DNA from: Monilinia fructicola
Taxonomy: Eukaryota; Ascomycota; Leotiomycetes; Helotiales; Sclerotiniaceae
Length of the DNA: 64,000 nucleotides
NCBI GenBank assembly: GCA_008692225.1
Contig: VICG01000012.1
Coordinates: 1,240,001 to 1,304,000, forward strand
Direction of reading: 5' to 3'
Part shown: piece after piece, positions 38,601 to 49,500 of the stretch
Position numbering within the stretch: the stretch's first letter is position 1
Layout of the letters: every line of letters starts with the position of its first letter
Position numbers and translations under genes: made by a program
Notes under the pieces: generated by a model
Database searches by the model: none
Seen by the model: the letters and a program-made list of their open reading frames with translations, nothing else
Told to the model about the DNA's origin: nothing

Positions 38601-39229
38601 TACTTTTTTATATACAAACCGCTTTTTATAGTTATTTTTAATTTAATTCTATAGCTTAATGTATCCTCATACCCTTAGGGAGGTTTTAGGGAGGCCTTTG
38701 GCCTATCCGATGGATGAAAATAAATACTACTACTACTACTACTCAATCAAATATATTATTATTTACAATAAATGTTTAATATAGATTTTTAGATTTCGAT
38801 AATAAAATTTTAAATAAAAAATTTATAATTTTAATTTATTTAATAATTTTAAATTATAATATATATTTTAAATAATTTATTTACTTTATATTGATTGATA
38901 GATTCTATAAAAATTTATAGATTATTTTTAATGGTTTTCATTCAAAAGTTATAAATATTTTGTTTATAGTTTTAATTTTATATATGATTTTTATATAAAT
39001 CTAAAACTATAAATTTCGATTTTCTATAATCTTTTATTAGTTTTTATAAAAAAATCGCAAGAATTTAATATTTTTAGAATTTATAAATAATTATATATAA
39101 AAGCTTTAATTAAAACTTAAAATATATATATTTATTTTTTCTAGAATTATAAATACATTAAAATGGCCGTTTTAAATGTGAAATGTTGGCCAAATAGGGG
39201 GGGTGGCGAAAAGTAGGATAAGCAACTTA

Positions 39230-41017
39230 TTAGAGTATTTAAAATAAAATTGCTTTTACTTTAAAAAAATTAGAGATAATCTATTTTACTAAAAGATAAA
39301 GTATTTAAATATTATTATATAAAATAAATAATAAACTTGTTATTAATTTTATTATAATAATATATCAAAAAAAGATAAATAATTTACTCTATATTAACTT
39401 AAAGTATAATTTAATAGAGAAATAATTTTCTAAAGATATATAAAAAATAAATTATATACATCTATCTTATTTTATACTATATTAAAAGTTTCATAAAGAT
39501 AATAAATAATCTACTAGCTTTAATATTTAAAAAAGTTATTATTATTTATATTATTCCTTTCCTATTTTTATAATATAAAAGTCTAATATATAGAATATAC
39601 AAAATCCTTTAGATTTTTTTAATTTAATTAAAGTTTAATTATTAATATATAATTTAGATAATATATAGATTTGTTTAATAAAATATTAATTTTAATATCT
39701 TATAAAATTTCATTAGTTTAAAAGATTATTCTTAATATTACCTTTTTTTATAATATTAAACTATTCTTTATAAAAACTATTAGTATACTTAAAAAAATTA
39801 AGCTTTAATTTATATTATAAATATAGGTAATAGATATATTATATTCCTTGGTTTATTAAATTTTAATATTAATGATTATTAGAAATCATAGAATCGGTTT
39901 ATAACAAATATCTAAAACTAAAATCCAGTATTTAATATATATATTTTTAATAGTTTTTCAATTAATCCTTTGATTATTATATTTTATATAAGGTTATTAA
40001 ATGGATTTAATAAAGAAAATTAATAAAAAAACCATTATTATAATCTTTAAAATTTAATAAAATTTAATCTCTTTAAACAATATTATTATATTTTTTAATA
40101 GTTTAAAGCAATATATTAATAATTATAAATATATAGAATATAAATATATAATCTATTAAAATGATATATAAATAGATTTTGAATATAAATTAATTAACTT
40201 AATATTACATATTTTTAATATAAAGATTATAAATATTTAAAAAGAATTGTAGTATATAATAAAAATATTATTAAATATTAGTTTATAATAATTTTAGCTA
40301 TATATAAGTAATATTTTAATAATATAATGCTTTTAGATTAATATATTAGATTTTTCATAATAAACCTTCTATAAATATTAAGATATAATATAGGTTTATA
40401 ATATAGGTATTAAATAATCATTAGGATATTTAAAAATTAAAAGGAATAAAAATAATAAATTATTTTGCGAATAAAAGAATATTAAAGTTTATTTAGAATT
40501 TAAATTTATTTTGAATATTTATAATTAATATAGTTAATATGTTTTTTAAAAATTTCTATTTAATTATATAGTAAGTTTAATAGTTTAAATATAAAGCAAA
40601 ACTATCTTCAAACTATTTTAAATAAAATTTTTTGTATAAAAATAATTTTTTTAAACTAAATTTTCTTTAAATTTAATTTTATAAAATATTAATTATTTAT
40701 TTTATATATAAGAATTTCATTTAATATTACTTTAAATTTAAGCATAAAAATATTAATTTAAAATATTCTTATAATATACTTAAATTTTTTATATATTTGA
40801 TATATTACTTAAAAACGTTTTAATACTTTAATAAATACCTATAGTTAATATAACCTTAAATTTCTTTAAATATATTAATTATAAAAGGAATTTGAATATT
40901 TAATTTAACTCCTTTTTAAACTAATAAAGTTTACAAACTTTTTAAACCTTATTAAATTTTACTTTAATATTTGTTTTTAATAAAGCCTATTTTATTTCTA
41001 ATAAGCCTTTAATTCTA
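39230..41017 (+). mobile_element. LINE3 fragment
   Basis: It aligns with LINE1 from about 18,537 (GAGTATTTAAAA) to about 20,320. It begins directly at the right border of E3-2 and ends at E2-c. It is RIP-degraded with no frames. Confidence 0.65.
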
Positions 41018-41741
41018 CGGTAAATTACTCTCATGCTATAAAAAGTCGAAAAATTACTTTTATATACTATAAAAATTAGATTTATTTTATTATAATACCA
41101 TATAGATTCTAGCTTTTTTAAATAGAATCTAATTTAGAATCTAGCCTTTTTTAATTAAATTCTAAATTAGATTTTATTTAAAAAAGCTAGAATCTAAATA
41201 GTGAATTATAAATTTTCAAAATTTAATATTTTCATTAATCGATTATTAATAAGCAAAAAAGCTTTAATTTTCTATTCTACTACCTTCGAAGCTTGATTAT
41301 TCCGGCTATTTCAAAGATAATCAATCATTTCAGCTATTTCGAAGGTAATTAATCATTTCAGCCCTTCTATTCTGATTATTCCATTCTAGCCCTTCCATTT
41401 CGGCTATTTTATTCTAGCCATTTCATTCCAGTTATTCCATTCCCGACTTTTTTTATTTCTAACCCTTCCATTCTAACCATTCTATTTTAGCCCTTCCATT
41501 CTAGCCCTTCCATTTTGACTATTCCATTCCGACCCTTTTATTTTGAAATAATATAACTACTAATTTGTTAATATAAAAAATCTACTATAAAACCTTAGAT
41601 TCTATAGCTTTTAAATAGAATCTAATTTAGATTTTATTTAAAAAGTATAAAATCTATATAGCATTATAATAAAATAACCTCGATTTTTATAGTATAAAAG
41701 TAATTTTTTTTAATTTTTTATAGTATGAGAGTAATTTACCG
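41018..41741. mobile_element. E2-c, intact 724-bp TIR element
   Basis: This is the reference copy of E2. It has a perfect 18-bp inverted terminus CGGTAAATTACTCTCAT with TA on both sides, extending with few mismatches past 50 bp. From about 41,285 to 41,545 the interior is a minisatellite of 9-12-bp units like CTATTTCGA, CATTCTAGCC and CTTCCATTT. A second inverted pair (TTTTTTAAATAGAATCTAA) brackets that array. No gene. Confidence 0.87.
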
Positions 41742-42592
41742 TATATTTAAATTTATAACTTATTATAAAATTAGTTATCATTCTTAAATACTACGGCTAC
41801 TAAGTAATTTTAATAATAATAATATAAAATAAAGTTTTTAAGTATATATAAAAATTAATATAATTTTTATATATAATTAAATTAAAAAAACTAATTAAAA
41901 GAAGTTATATATAATTCTTTCTATATAGTTATATAAAAAAAGATTGTTTATAAATAAGACTATCTTAAAAACCTAATATCACTTCTAGGTTGCTTTTTAA
42001 TAGTCAAAATCATAGTACTATAGCGTAAAGTGGGTATAATCTTAACATGTGACCAGCCATAACCTCTGGCAATTGGTAAATTAAATTTAACCTCCGCATG
42101 TATGTATGTATGTATGTTCTGAGGCACGGAAACCTAGGTAGTATTGCGTCTACGGATAAGATAGATACTGGAGATACCCGTGGACTAGTAAGGCTACTCT
42201 GTTCTGGTGCATGAGGTTAATGCGGAATCATTCCGATGAATTATTTCCGCTCGCATGCCCCTCCCCTCGGTTTCCATACTTCCATCCAGTAGGATATGTG
42301 ATCTTACTCCGTATGTAGCATCAGACCCCCAGATTTTCAAAATATACTGTAACGTGCTTACTTACAATAGTAACTTGCATTTATTGTTCCCCCACTTTCA
42401 TGAACTAAATCAATACAGTCAAATTTGGCTACTGTTCTTGTTCTTACTGTTGCTTCTGCAGATGCTGTTGTTCCTTCTTTCACTCCCCTTGATAAGCAGA
42501 ATCATTGTATTCAAGATATACGATACTACCTAGTACAGCTCAGTTGTACCTCTGTTCACTTCCTCAATTCGTTCGATTTTCATCTCACAAAG
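41742..42592. other. Isochore border and upstream region of SCOT
   Basis: Up to about 42,000 the sequence is AT-rich debris; then composition becomes normal within some tens of bases. A short ATGT repeat lies at 42,100-42,117. 42,175-42,185 is TACCCGTGGAC, a motif seen again at 50,011 and near 63.6 kb. The remainder should hold the SCOT promoter and 5' leader, but I see no defined element. Confidence 0.6.
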
Positions 42593-44272
42593 ATGTCTAC
42601 CAGTCTATGGTTACGGACTGCGAGAGCTTATCCCAGAAATAGTAGAAAGGTATCTCTTTGACATCTCCGGCATCATGTATCACACTAATAATGGTGCCTC
42701 TAGCAATCAATATTGCTATCTCGCACATTTGCATCGACCTCCCGTCGCAATGAAATCAACAAAGTCTTTCCCTCGGCATCCGAGGCCCTCAAAGACATGA
42801 AGCCAGATACCACAGTTCTGTGCGGAGGGTTCGGTCTCTGTGGTGTACCAGATACTCTGATCGATGAAGTTGTCAACAAACCAGAGCTCAGAGGCCTTAC
42901 TGCGGTCTCGAATAATGCTGGAACGGATGAATCGGGTCTTGGGAAATTATTGAAGACAAAGCAGATCAAGAAGATGATTGCCAGTTACATAGGAGAGAAC
43001 AAGACTTTCGAGAAGATGTACCTAACTGGAGAAGTGGAGTTAGAATTGACACCACAAGGAACTTTGGCAGAGAGGTGTGCTTCGGGTGGCAAAGGAATTC
43101 CGGCTTTTTACACGCCAGCAGCATTTGGAACAGTTGTGCAGACTGGCGAGCTCCCGCTTCGCAACAATCCCGATGGTACACCTAAGGAGTTATCTTATCC
43201 AAAGGATGTAAAAGTCTTTCAAGGTAAACCATATCTTCTAGAAGAGAGCATTCGAGGTGACTACGCATTTGTGAAAGCATGGAAAGCAGACAAGCTTGGA
43301 AATTGTCAATTTCGACTGGCTGCAAACAATTTTAATGGTGCCATGGGGCGCAACGCAAAAATGACAATCGTAGAAGCAGAGAACATTGTTGAGCCTGGAG
43401 AGATTCCACCAGAGGCTGTACACCTCCCTGGTATCTATGTCAAGCGAGTTATTCAGTCAACAACGCCCAAAAATATTGAGAAATTTACTTTCGCGAAAGA
43501 TCCAAATGATCCGGCGACGAAAAGTGCTCTGGGTAGCGGGGACACTGCTGCCAAGCGAGAGAGAATCGTCAGGCGTGCCGCAAAAGAATTCAAAAATGGA
43601 ATGTACGCCAACCTAGGCATAGGAATGCCCATGCTTGCGCCGTCTTTCGTTGGACCAGAAGTTGAGGTGCAGCTACAATCAGAGAACGGTATCCTGGGAT
43701 TAGGTCCTTACCCCCCAAAAGGGTTGGAGGATGCGGATCTCATCAATGCTGGAAAAGAGACCGTGACACTTAACCCTGGTGCCGCAGTTTTTGGTAGCGA
43801 GGAGAGCTTTGGTATGATTAGATCAGGGAGAGTCAATTTGACCATCTTGGGAGCTATGCAAGTGAGCGGAAATGGTGATCTTGCAAATTGGATGTTACCC
43901 GGAAAGATAAAGGGTTTTGGGGGAGCTATGGATTTAGTCAGCAATCCTTCCATGACAAAGGTCGTGGTAACAATGGAGCATTGTGATAAGAAAGGAAATG
44001 CAAAGATTGTGAAGCAGTGCGAGTTTCCTCTGACAGGTAAAGCTTGTGTTTCGAGGATTATTACTGAATTGGTGAGTGGCTGATTGCTAGCTTGCCTTAA
44101 ATGGGGTGGCAAGGAAAAACCGGTATTGACAAATTTATAGGGCGTATTTGACGTTGATTTCACCAATGGTCTTACCCTGATCGAAATTTCCGATGGAGTA
44201 ACAGTGGATGAGATCAAGAGCAAGACGGATGCGCCCTTTACTGTTGCAGATGATCTAAAGCCAATGTTGTAA
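42593..44272 (+). CDS. Succinyl-CoA:3-ketoacid CoA transferase (SCOT), mitochondrial
   Basis: The enzyme moves CoA from succinyl-CoA to acetoacetate or related acids in the mitochondrial matrix, and in fungi CoA transferases of this type also serve acetate/propionate metabolism. I read three exons: 42,593-42,649, 42,704-44,071 and 44,141-44,272, with GT-AG introns of 54 and 69 nt in phase 0, giving 518 residues, the usual size for fused alpha-beta SCOT. The ATG at 42,593 starts an arginine-rich leader ([15 protein letters not shown]... then SRTFAST), a good matrix-targeting signal. The alpha part has GGFGLCGVP near residue 60. The beta part has the [12 protein letters not shown] block, whose Glu is the catalytic residue. 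The last exon adds the conserved tail [14 protein letters not shown]. Reading is intact. The gene stands only about 0.6 kb from the RIP-mutated isochore. Confidence 0.93.
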
Positions 44273-44728
44273 ACTACAACAGAAGGGAGCTGTAAAATTG
44301 TACTACAAAGAGGTCTGGAGTCTAGCGGTATTCGATCATACAGTGATACTGAGACTCAGACGCATACTCTGGCCTGGACCAAATGAAGTTTACAAAGGGG
44401 CAGCGTCTCAGATGCTAAACCCTCTCCCGGTAGAGAAGTGCAAATATCTTCTGTGGAATTGTCACGCTTGTAATATTGCATTGGTCAAGGAAAAGGCAGA
44501 TATATTGATATTTCAAGGCGCTACCTGAGGAATCTTATCCAATAAGCGAAAGTACGATGGAGAGATATAGGAAACCAAAAGTGTCCATACTACTCGTACC
44601 GAGGGTGATGCATTGGTGACCAATCATTGCATACCCACTGCCAGCAAGCGAAAAATGAACTGCCCTTAAACTATTTGCTTCCCAAAGAAAAAGTGTCAGG
44701 TATGATACCTGTTCAAGGTCATATCTTA
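44273..44728. other. Convergent intergenic region, SCOT and formamidase
   Basis: The stretch separates two convergently transcribed genes. I see only presumptive 3' untranslated sequence and no further gene. The 76-residue open frame at 44,298-44,528 has no recognisable feature. Confidence 0.6.
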
Positions 44729-46865
44729 CTACTTCTTGAACGTTAGACCTCCACCGAAGCTGTGCTCACTGTTTCCACCACCCTTGGTAACTTTGCCCTC
44801 TGTGACCCCAGTCCCAAAGGCACAGCTACCCATATCCATTTTCTTTGCAGGACCCGATGGAGAAATATCAAAGTCAAAAATATCCATCGGCAAACCCAGA
44901 GTTGTACAGGCTAGTTTCAAATTGTCAACGTGCAATCCTATGATGGGGAAAGACAAAGCGAGCTTACCATTTGGGATATCCACTATTCCTGCAACGTGAC
45001 CTTGAACTGGAGCACATGATAAGAGGAGATATATCTGGTAATCAGAGTATCCAAAACGGCGGAGGTACTCGATGCAACGCAATATGGTCTCACGGTAGGC
45101 TACGTTGACGTCCATGAAATGCTATTGTGATTCATCAGTACTTCATTTGATTGGTAGAGACATAGTGGAGGACGTACCTGTTTGCCATGATGATCCACAC
45201 TAAATCCTTCAAAGGTGAGATATCTTCCTGGTCCATAATGTGGTTCGACTGGGCCAGGTAGATATATATAGGCGATTTCATTCCAAGATCAGCGATACCA
45301 TTCTTCATTACCTTGAAGTTAATGGTTATGACACCAGACATCTCAATGGCACCGCAGAACGAAATTTCACCATCACCCTCTAGTGTTAAGATTAGTTTTT
45401 GAATCCAACACCAACAATGGAATGATAATCAACTCACGGGAGAAATGGAGATCACCAACAGAAAACTTGGCGCCTTTGACGTGCACCGGGAGGTAAACCT
45501 AATGATATGGTTAGTCCCCCCCGAGGTACTTCACTAGATTTCTCACTTTGCTTCCCCTGCTAAGATTCTTAATGTCACAATTTCCACCGTGTTCCGGACG
45601 GCCTAAGAAGAAATTAGTTATTGAGCAGTAACTTGGGTTGATATGTGACTAGGATACCTGGGATTGTCCTTGCACCTTCGCGGCCAACAATTGTTTTGAT
45701 GTCTTGAGAAGCCGAACCAGCATGTACATTTTGAGGATTTGGTGGTTTGGCAACGACTCTGTCCAATTTGTTTGCAGCGATCAGTTCTCCCTCGCGTTTG
45801 TTCCAAGTTTTCAGGATCTAAGATACGACATTAGGTTTGGTAACTGTTAAAGGGGCGGCACAGGTTGGGTGGTGAGTCGGTCAGGGTGTCCAAAATTCAG
45901 TACTGCATTCTATATTGGAAAATTTCCGACATTCAAAAGGCTTCGGTGAAACGTTCAAGTATTGCCTGAAAGCCAAGGGAATTTGAGGTACATGATAAAT
46001 TCCAATACATGACCTAGAGACAACAGACAAGAGTCGTTTGTTCTAGGACTGCAGTCTGAACTACTTGACAGCCCGGAATCGGCTTTCTTGACAGAGCGTC
46101 AAGGCACAGAAAGGGAATAATACATGAAAATTTTCGACTCACCTCTGCCGAGGGTGCACAGCCAAGAATTCCCGGGTGTATCAACCCAGGAAATTTCACA
46201 TGTGGGATATGTCGTGAAGAACAATAAATGCCCTCGAAATCCCAAATGGCCTTGGCCCTATATCATTCCTTGTCAGTTCCAGATACTAAGAAACAACTCA
46301 AAGTGAGGCATACGCCGTTGGGTAGATTTCATCCAGAAAACCACCCCATTCTCTTTTGCGAAGACGCCTGGAAAGCAGAAGTCAATATCAAGTTAACTGG
46401 ACCTGCTTAACCTGACCGTCGCTTACCCGTACTACATATTATCAGCAAACGTTATGGACTCGACATTGACGTATGAGGAACCTACAAGCCCCAAGGATGC
46501 TCCTGATGTGGCTGGACATCCATAATCTCAACAATCAAAACATCTCCAGGCTCTGCTGTCTCAATTTCGAAGGGTCCAGATAAGTAGTGGATTTTAGTTA
46601 GGTCGACATTTTGAACATCATCCGCATTGTCATCATTCTCTACATCGATCATGAGTAAAAGCACAAGGTAGAAGATGAGTTGAATTGAGGACATACTGAT
46701 TTGACCACCCGTCCAGTCAACACACTCTATCTTGACCGTTTCGCCATTCTTGATAGTGTCGGCGAACGGAATGTCTGGGTGCCATCTGTTGTGAAGTTTT
46801 GGTTGGTTCTCTGCAGGCTCATCAAGTGAAACTCTGCAGATGTTGCGAATCTCTGATCTGCCCAT
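44729..46865 (-). CDS. Formamidase/acetamidase (FmdA/AmdA family), apparent indels
   Basis: This family hydrolyses formamide and short amides to ammonia and the acid. I reconstruct 11 exons: 46,697-46,865, 46,486-46,639, 46,427-46,431, 46,314-46,367, 46,143-46,257, 45,658-45,817, 45,547-45,602, 45,438-45,498, 45,178-45,379, 44,968-45,121 and 44,729-44,910. Corrected length is about 436 residues. Family blocks run in order: HNRWHPDIPF, DWTGGQIKNDDNADD, DLTKIHYLSGP, PWGFTG, FEGIYCSSRHIP, GLIHPGILGCAPS, HGGNCDIKNLSRG, GDGEISFCGAIEMSG, MDVNVAYRETILRC and LPMDIFDFD. PWGFTG needs a 5-nt exon (TACGG). Two indels break the frame: one base missing in the C4 run at 46,344-46,347 (before GGFLDEIYPT) and one extra TA unit at 45,262-45,270 (before LPGPVEPHYG). 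Both lie in simple runs and are probably sequence errors; a young pseudogene is the alternative. One intron, 325 nt, is unusually long. Confidence 0.88.
46427..46431 (-). other. Probable 5-nt microexon of the formamidase gene
   Basis: On the minus strand TACGG is preceded by a 54-nt intron (GTAGGT...CTGATAATATGTAG) and followed by a 59-nt intron (GTAAGC...TTTCCAG). Including it turns GGC TT / T ACG G / GC GTC into G-F-T-G-V, restoring the PWGFTG motif of the family. Skipping it gives a single 118-nt intron and the non-family residues L-R-L-R. Confidence 0.65.
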
Positions 46866-47872
46866 TGTATCTTGATGAGTTTGACTTGATGTAATTGCTA
46901 GTAAGAGGAATGAGAGGAATGAGAGGAATGAGAGGAATGAGAGGAATGAGAGGAATGAGAGGAATGAGAGGAATAAGAGGAATGAGAGGAATAAGAGGAA
47001 GAAGAGGAATGCATTGGAAATGATATATAATAGAATAAATTCATAGCTAAGCCTTTAATCAATATGTGATGATCAAAGGCGAGACGTAAGAAATGATAAG
47101 ATACGGGATAGATAGATAGATAGATATGAAGCTCTTATCAAGATTTATCGATTCCTTCCCCTCTTTAATTGAGATTGAATTAAGCCAATCATTAATGAAT
47201 ACCAATCGAATCTAATGTATGAAAAGTATTGAATGAAATGATAGAAGACTCCACTGAGTAAAGTACAACCTTGGTACAAGTACGAGTGCAAGTTCAAGTA
47301 CAAGGAAACCAAATGCGGTATTCATGGGCTTCCAAGGTTCTCAAATATCAAATATGCATGGCGTCCAAAGATTCAGATGGGATGATAAGTACTCGAGTAT
47401 TCACTAGTCTCAATATTGATATAGAAAATTGGTATTACCTAATCATTAAGAGTTCAAGATTGATGACTGATGATTGATGAGTTGGTTTCTATCAACCTAG
47501 TGTTCATAAAGATAACAACTAGGTAGGTACCTAGGTAGCTAATTGATACTCGAGTAGACTTCATACATGATGCGATCTACCTAGGTAGGTAGGCAGGTAG
47601 GTTCCGTCCAACAAGACTGCCATATTAGCTAGCATTCAACCGAGATGCAGATCCTGATAACTCGAGGATTTCCATATCCATATCGAGTGAACCGGCATAC
47701 AAATGGGCTTTGGAGATAAACATTAGCATACCGACTAACAACATATAGAATTTTATCCGAGTTGTCCGTCGTGTCTCCTCTGTGTTTGAAATCAGAAGGA
47801 AATGGTAAACTCTTTTTATGTTGAACCAAAATGCAGCGTTACCCCATGCTGTCTACCGAGACCATCTACCGA
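46866..47872. other. Intergenic region with promoter-side minisatellite
   Basis: It lies between the start of the formamidase gene and the end of the membrane-protein gene, both on the minus strand. It contains the 9-bp tandem repeat at 46,902-47,010, a GATA tract at 47,110-47,125 and several CTAGGTAGGTA blocks at 47,518-47,600. No gene is visible. Confidence 0.6.
46902..47010. repeat. 9-bp minisatellite AGAGGAATG, about 12 units
   Basis: Nearly perfect AGAGGAATG units, the last ones varied to AGAGGAATA and AGAGGAAGA. The array starts 37 bp upstream of the formamidase start codon, so it lies in the 5' leader or core promoter. Confidence 0.95.
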
Positions 47873-49355
47873 TTACCTTGACCTCAAATCGCTATATGGT
47901 GGAGGTACTTCTGTGGCCGAGGAGGATCCTTGCTCGCCCGAATCACTCGGCGAGATTACCTTCGTGCTGGAGGTATTCAGAGCATCTAGTTGATCGAGTT
48001 TGAGATTCAAGAATTCATGCTTATTCTTCCATTTTTGCTGGCTAGCAGCAAAATTGTCCTCTTGCCCGACCGGTGGAGGTGGGTCGGTAATTTTGGTAAT
48101 CAGATATGCTGTCGATGCTTCCGCGATGCCATAGACGAGCACACCCCAAGAGAGGGATGCGAAGGAGTATATAGAACCCTATGCCAAATCCAAACAAAAG
48201 TCCTTCTCGATCATGGAACCAGTTTTTCTTTTGCTCTTTGGTGAAGCTGATACGGGCGAAGTATGGTTCAAGCTATACCAGTCAGCGACAACCATAGCCG
48301 GTTCCATGTTGAAAAACCCACCAATTCGCGCATCAAAACTGCGTGACGAAAAGTAACTTTGTAAAAGAAGATCACGAGATATCTACGAGGTAAAAAGATA
48401 CCCGTACCAAATACTATGAGACCCGGTCCGAGTCCTGCAGCCCTAATGACGTTCAGTAAACTTTCCGATGATTAGAGTCGGCTGTCATACTTATGGAATG
48501 TGTAGAAACTAGCAGCCGGGAGTACGAATCGTCCAAGTATGGGAACATAGGATAGCGCATAAACTGCCAAGGAAAGTCCCGCCTTCTTTCCAAATTTCAT
48601 TAAAAACATGGAAGTGTTCTCGGCTGTGGCTGTTTTATGTGTCGTGCCATCTCTCTTAGGATATCGCCGTAAGTTTGGATAGTATTCATCTCGTAACGTG
48701 GAACGTTCCTCCCCTTTGTGTTTCTCGTAATAGGTTTCGTCAACGAAAGCAAGGCTCATCATGAACCTGTAGGCGTCAGCATGAAAACACCAAAGGATGA
48801 GAAGGAATAGGGTCGCAGGGAAACACTCACATGTTGTCAAGAGTTGGAGTGACTCGACTCAGGATACTCATGAGAAAGAAAGGAACCTGTAAAACATGAT
48901 TCTGAATGAGATCTAGACCTCAACCACCCGGTCGTCGAAGCTGGAAGCTCCCAGGTCCACAACAAACGACAAAAACCATAGAAAGACCCTCACTCCGAAT
49001 ATCTGCTAGATGTTAGTTATGATGAACCTTGGCAGTTGATGGAAAGTCGTACGGGGATCTCTATAGCTAGTCGAATTACAACGCCTGCCAAGACGGCGAG
49101 AGCAGCTTGTTTGTAGTGTTCTGAAGTGAACAATTGTGGATTCCGAAGAGCTCTCAGAGCTATGAGCCACTCGTCAGCACTTTAAGGGTTTTGATATGTT
49201 GTCGTCATTGTCCTGCAAGACTAACCTCCTACAATTGTCAATTGTGCACCTCGCAGAATGGCGTTCAAATCGAAATGGTCGATAGACAGCTTCTCCAACA
49301 AATCATCACGATTGGCAAGTGGCTTCTGGGACCTTTCCGATTCCCTTCTGGCCAT
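47873..49355 (-). CDS. Multi-pass membrane protein, UsgS-like, apparent indels
   Basis: Six exons fit: 49,226-49,355, 49,053-49,159, 48,831-49,001, 48,491-48,766, 48,322-48,442 and 47,873-48,272, with short GT-AG introns. The start MARRESERSQKPLANR is preceded by an in-frame stop. Hydrophobic segments include AALAVLAGVVIRLAI, FLWFLSFVVDL, AVYALSYVPILGRFVL, GPGLIVFGTGIFL, LLFGFGIGFYILL and a final VLVYGIAEASTAYLI, followed by KITDPPPPV and a polar tail. The order of motifs resembles fungal proteins annotated transmembrane protein UsgS, from memory; function unknown. Two single-base indels interrupt the frame: a missing base in CC at 48,918-48,919 (before GLDLIQNHVLQVPFF) and an extra base in C4 at 48,144-48,147 (before VLVYGIAEAS). 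Both look like homopolymer errors. Confidence 0.78.
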
Positions 49356-49452
49356 ATTCACAAGACCGACGGATAGATAAGTCTTATATTAAAGTTTGAG
49401 GATTAACGGGTATGGGATATGGTTTATGGGTTGTGGGTTGAGGGTTGTGGGT

Positions 49453-49500
49453 TGAAGAGTGAAGAGTGAAGAGTGAAGAGTGAAGAGTGAAGAGTGAAAG
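49453..49500. repeat. 7-bp repeat GAAGAGT, about 7 units
   Basis: A perfect tandem GAAGAGT array follows a GGGTTGTG repeat (49,420-49,452). Confidence 0.93.

Larger units (their letters stand above)
28677..38741 (+). mobile_element. LINE2, non-LTR retrotransposon with nested inserts
   Basis: It aligns with LINE1 from the 5' tip (CCTATATAATAATTTAAAAC at 28,691) to the stem-loop and TAC tail. A perfect 15-bp target duplication, CTCAATCAAATATAT, lies at 28,662-28,676 and 38,742-38,756 inside E3. The 10-kb span is inflated by later inserts: E5-b, an inverted LINE 5' fragment with scrambled LINE pieces and M1-h, the LTR element and E4. No reading frame survives. The clear duplication and tail make this the best-defined LINE of the window. 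Confidence 0.82.
28322..39227. mobile_element. E3-2, TIR element split by LINE2
   Basis: The left end AGTCACCTACCCTACTTCTC and the right end (reverse complement AGTTGCTTATCCTACTTTTC) are both followed by a C-run and TTTGGCCA. TA borders both sides. The two halves (28,322-28,676 and 38,757-39,227) together reproduce the E3-1 sequence. The gap is LINE2 and its 15-bp target duplication. Confidence 0.8.
1..42000. other. AT-rich, RIP-mutated transposon isochore
   Basis: The stretch is dominated by A and T, is full of TA dinucleotides and stop codons in all frames, and has no ORF that resembles a gene. Almost all of it that I could compare with itself is repeat sequence: aligned copies differ mainly by C/T and G/A changes. 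In ascomycetes this pattern is produced by repeat-induced point mutation during the sexual cycle. Composition changes to ordinary genic sequence at about 42.0 kb. The individual elements are listed separately; intervals not assigned are old, unrecognisable repeat debris. Confidence 0.93.

Noticed and set aside
42713..42715. TTG at 42,713 as the SCOT start
   Set aside because: An upstream exon with ATG at 42,593 splices in phase through a GT-AG intron and supplies the rest of the mitochondrial leader.
43708..44223. 171-residue antisense frame over SCOT
   Set aside because: It mirrors the conserved SCOT coding sequence and crosses its last intron; a shadow frame.
48880..48925. A 32-nt intron in the membrane-protein gene instead of a frameshift
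   Set aside because: GTCTAG...TTTTACAG would restore the frame but is too short for a fungal intron and would remove GLDLIQNHVLQ, which fits the family; a missing base is simpler.
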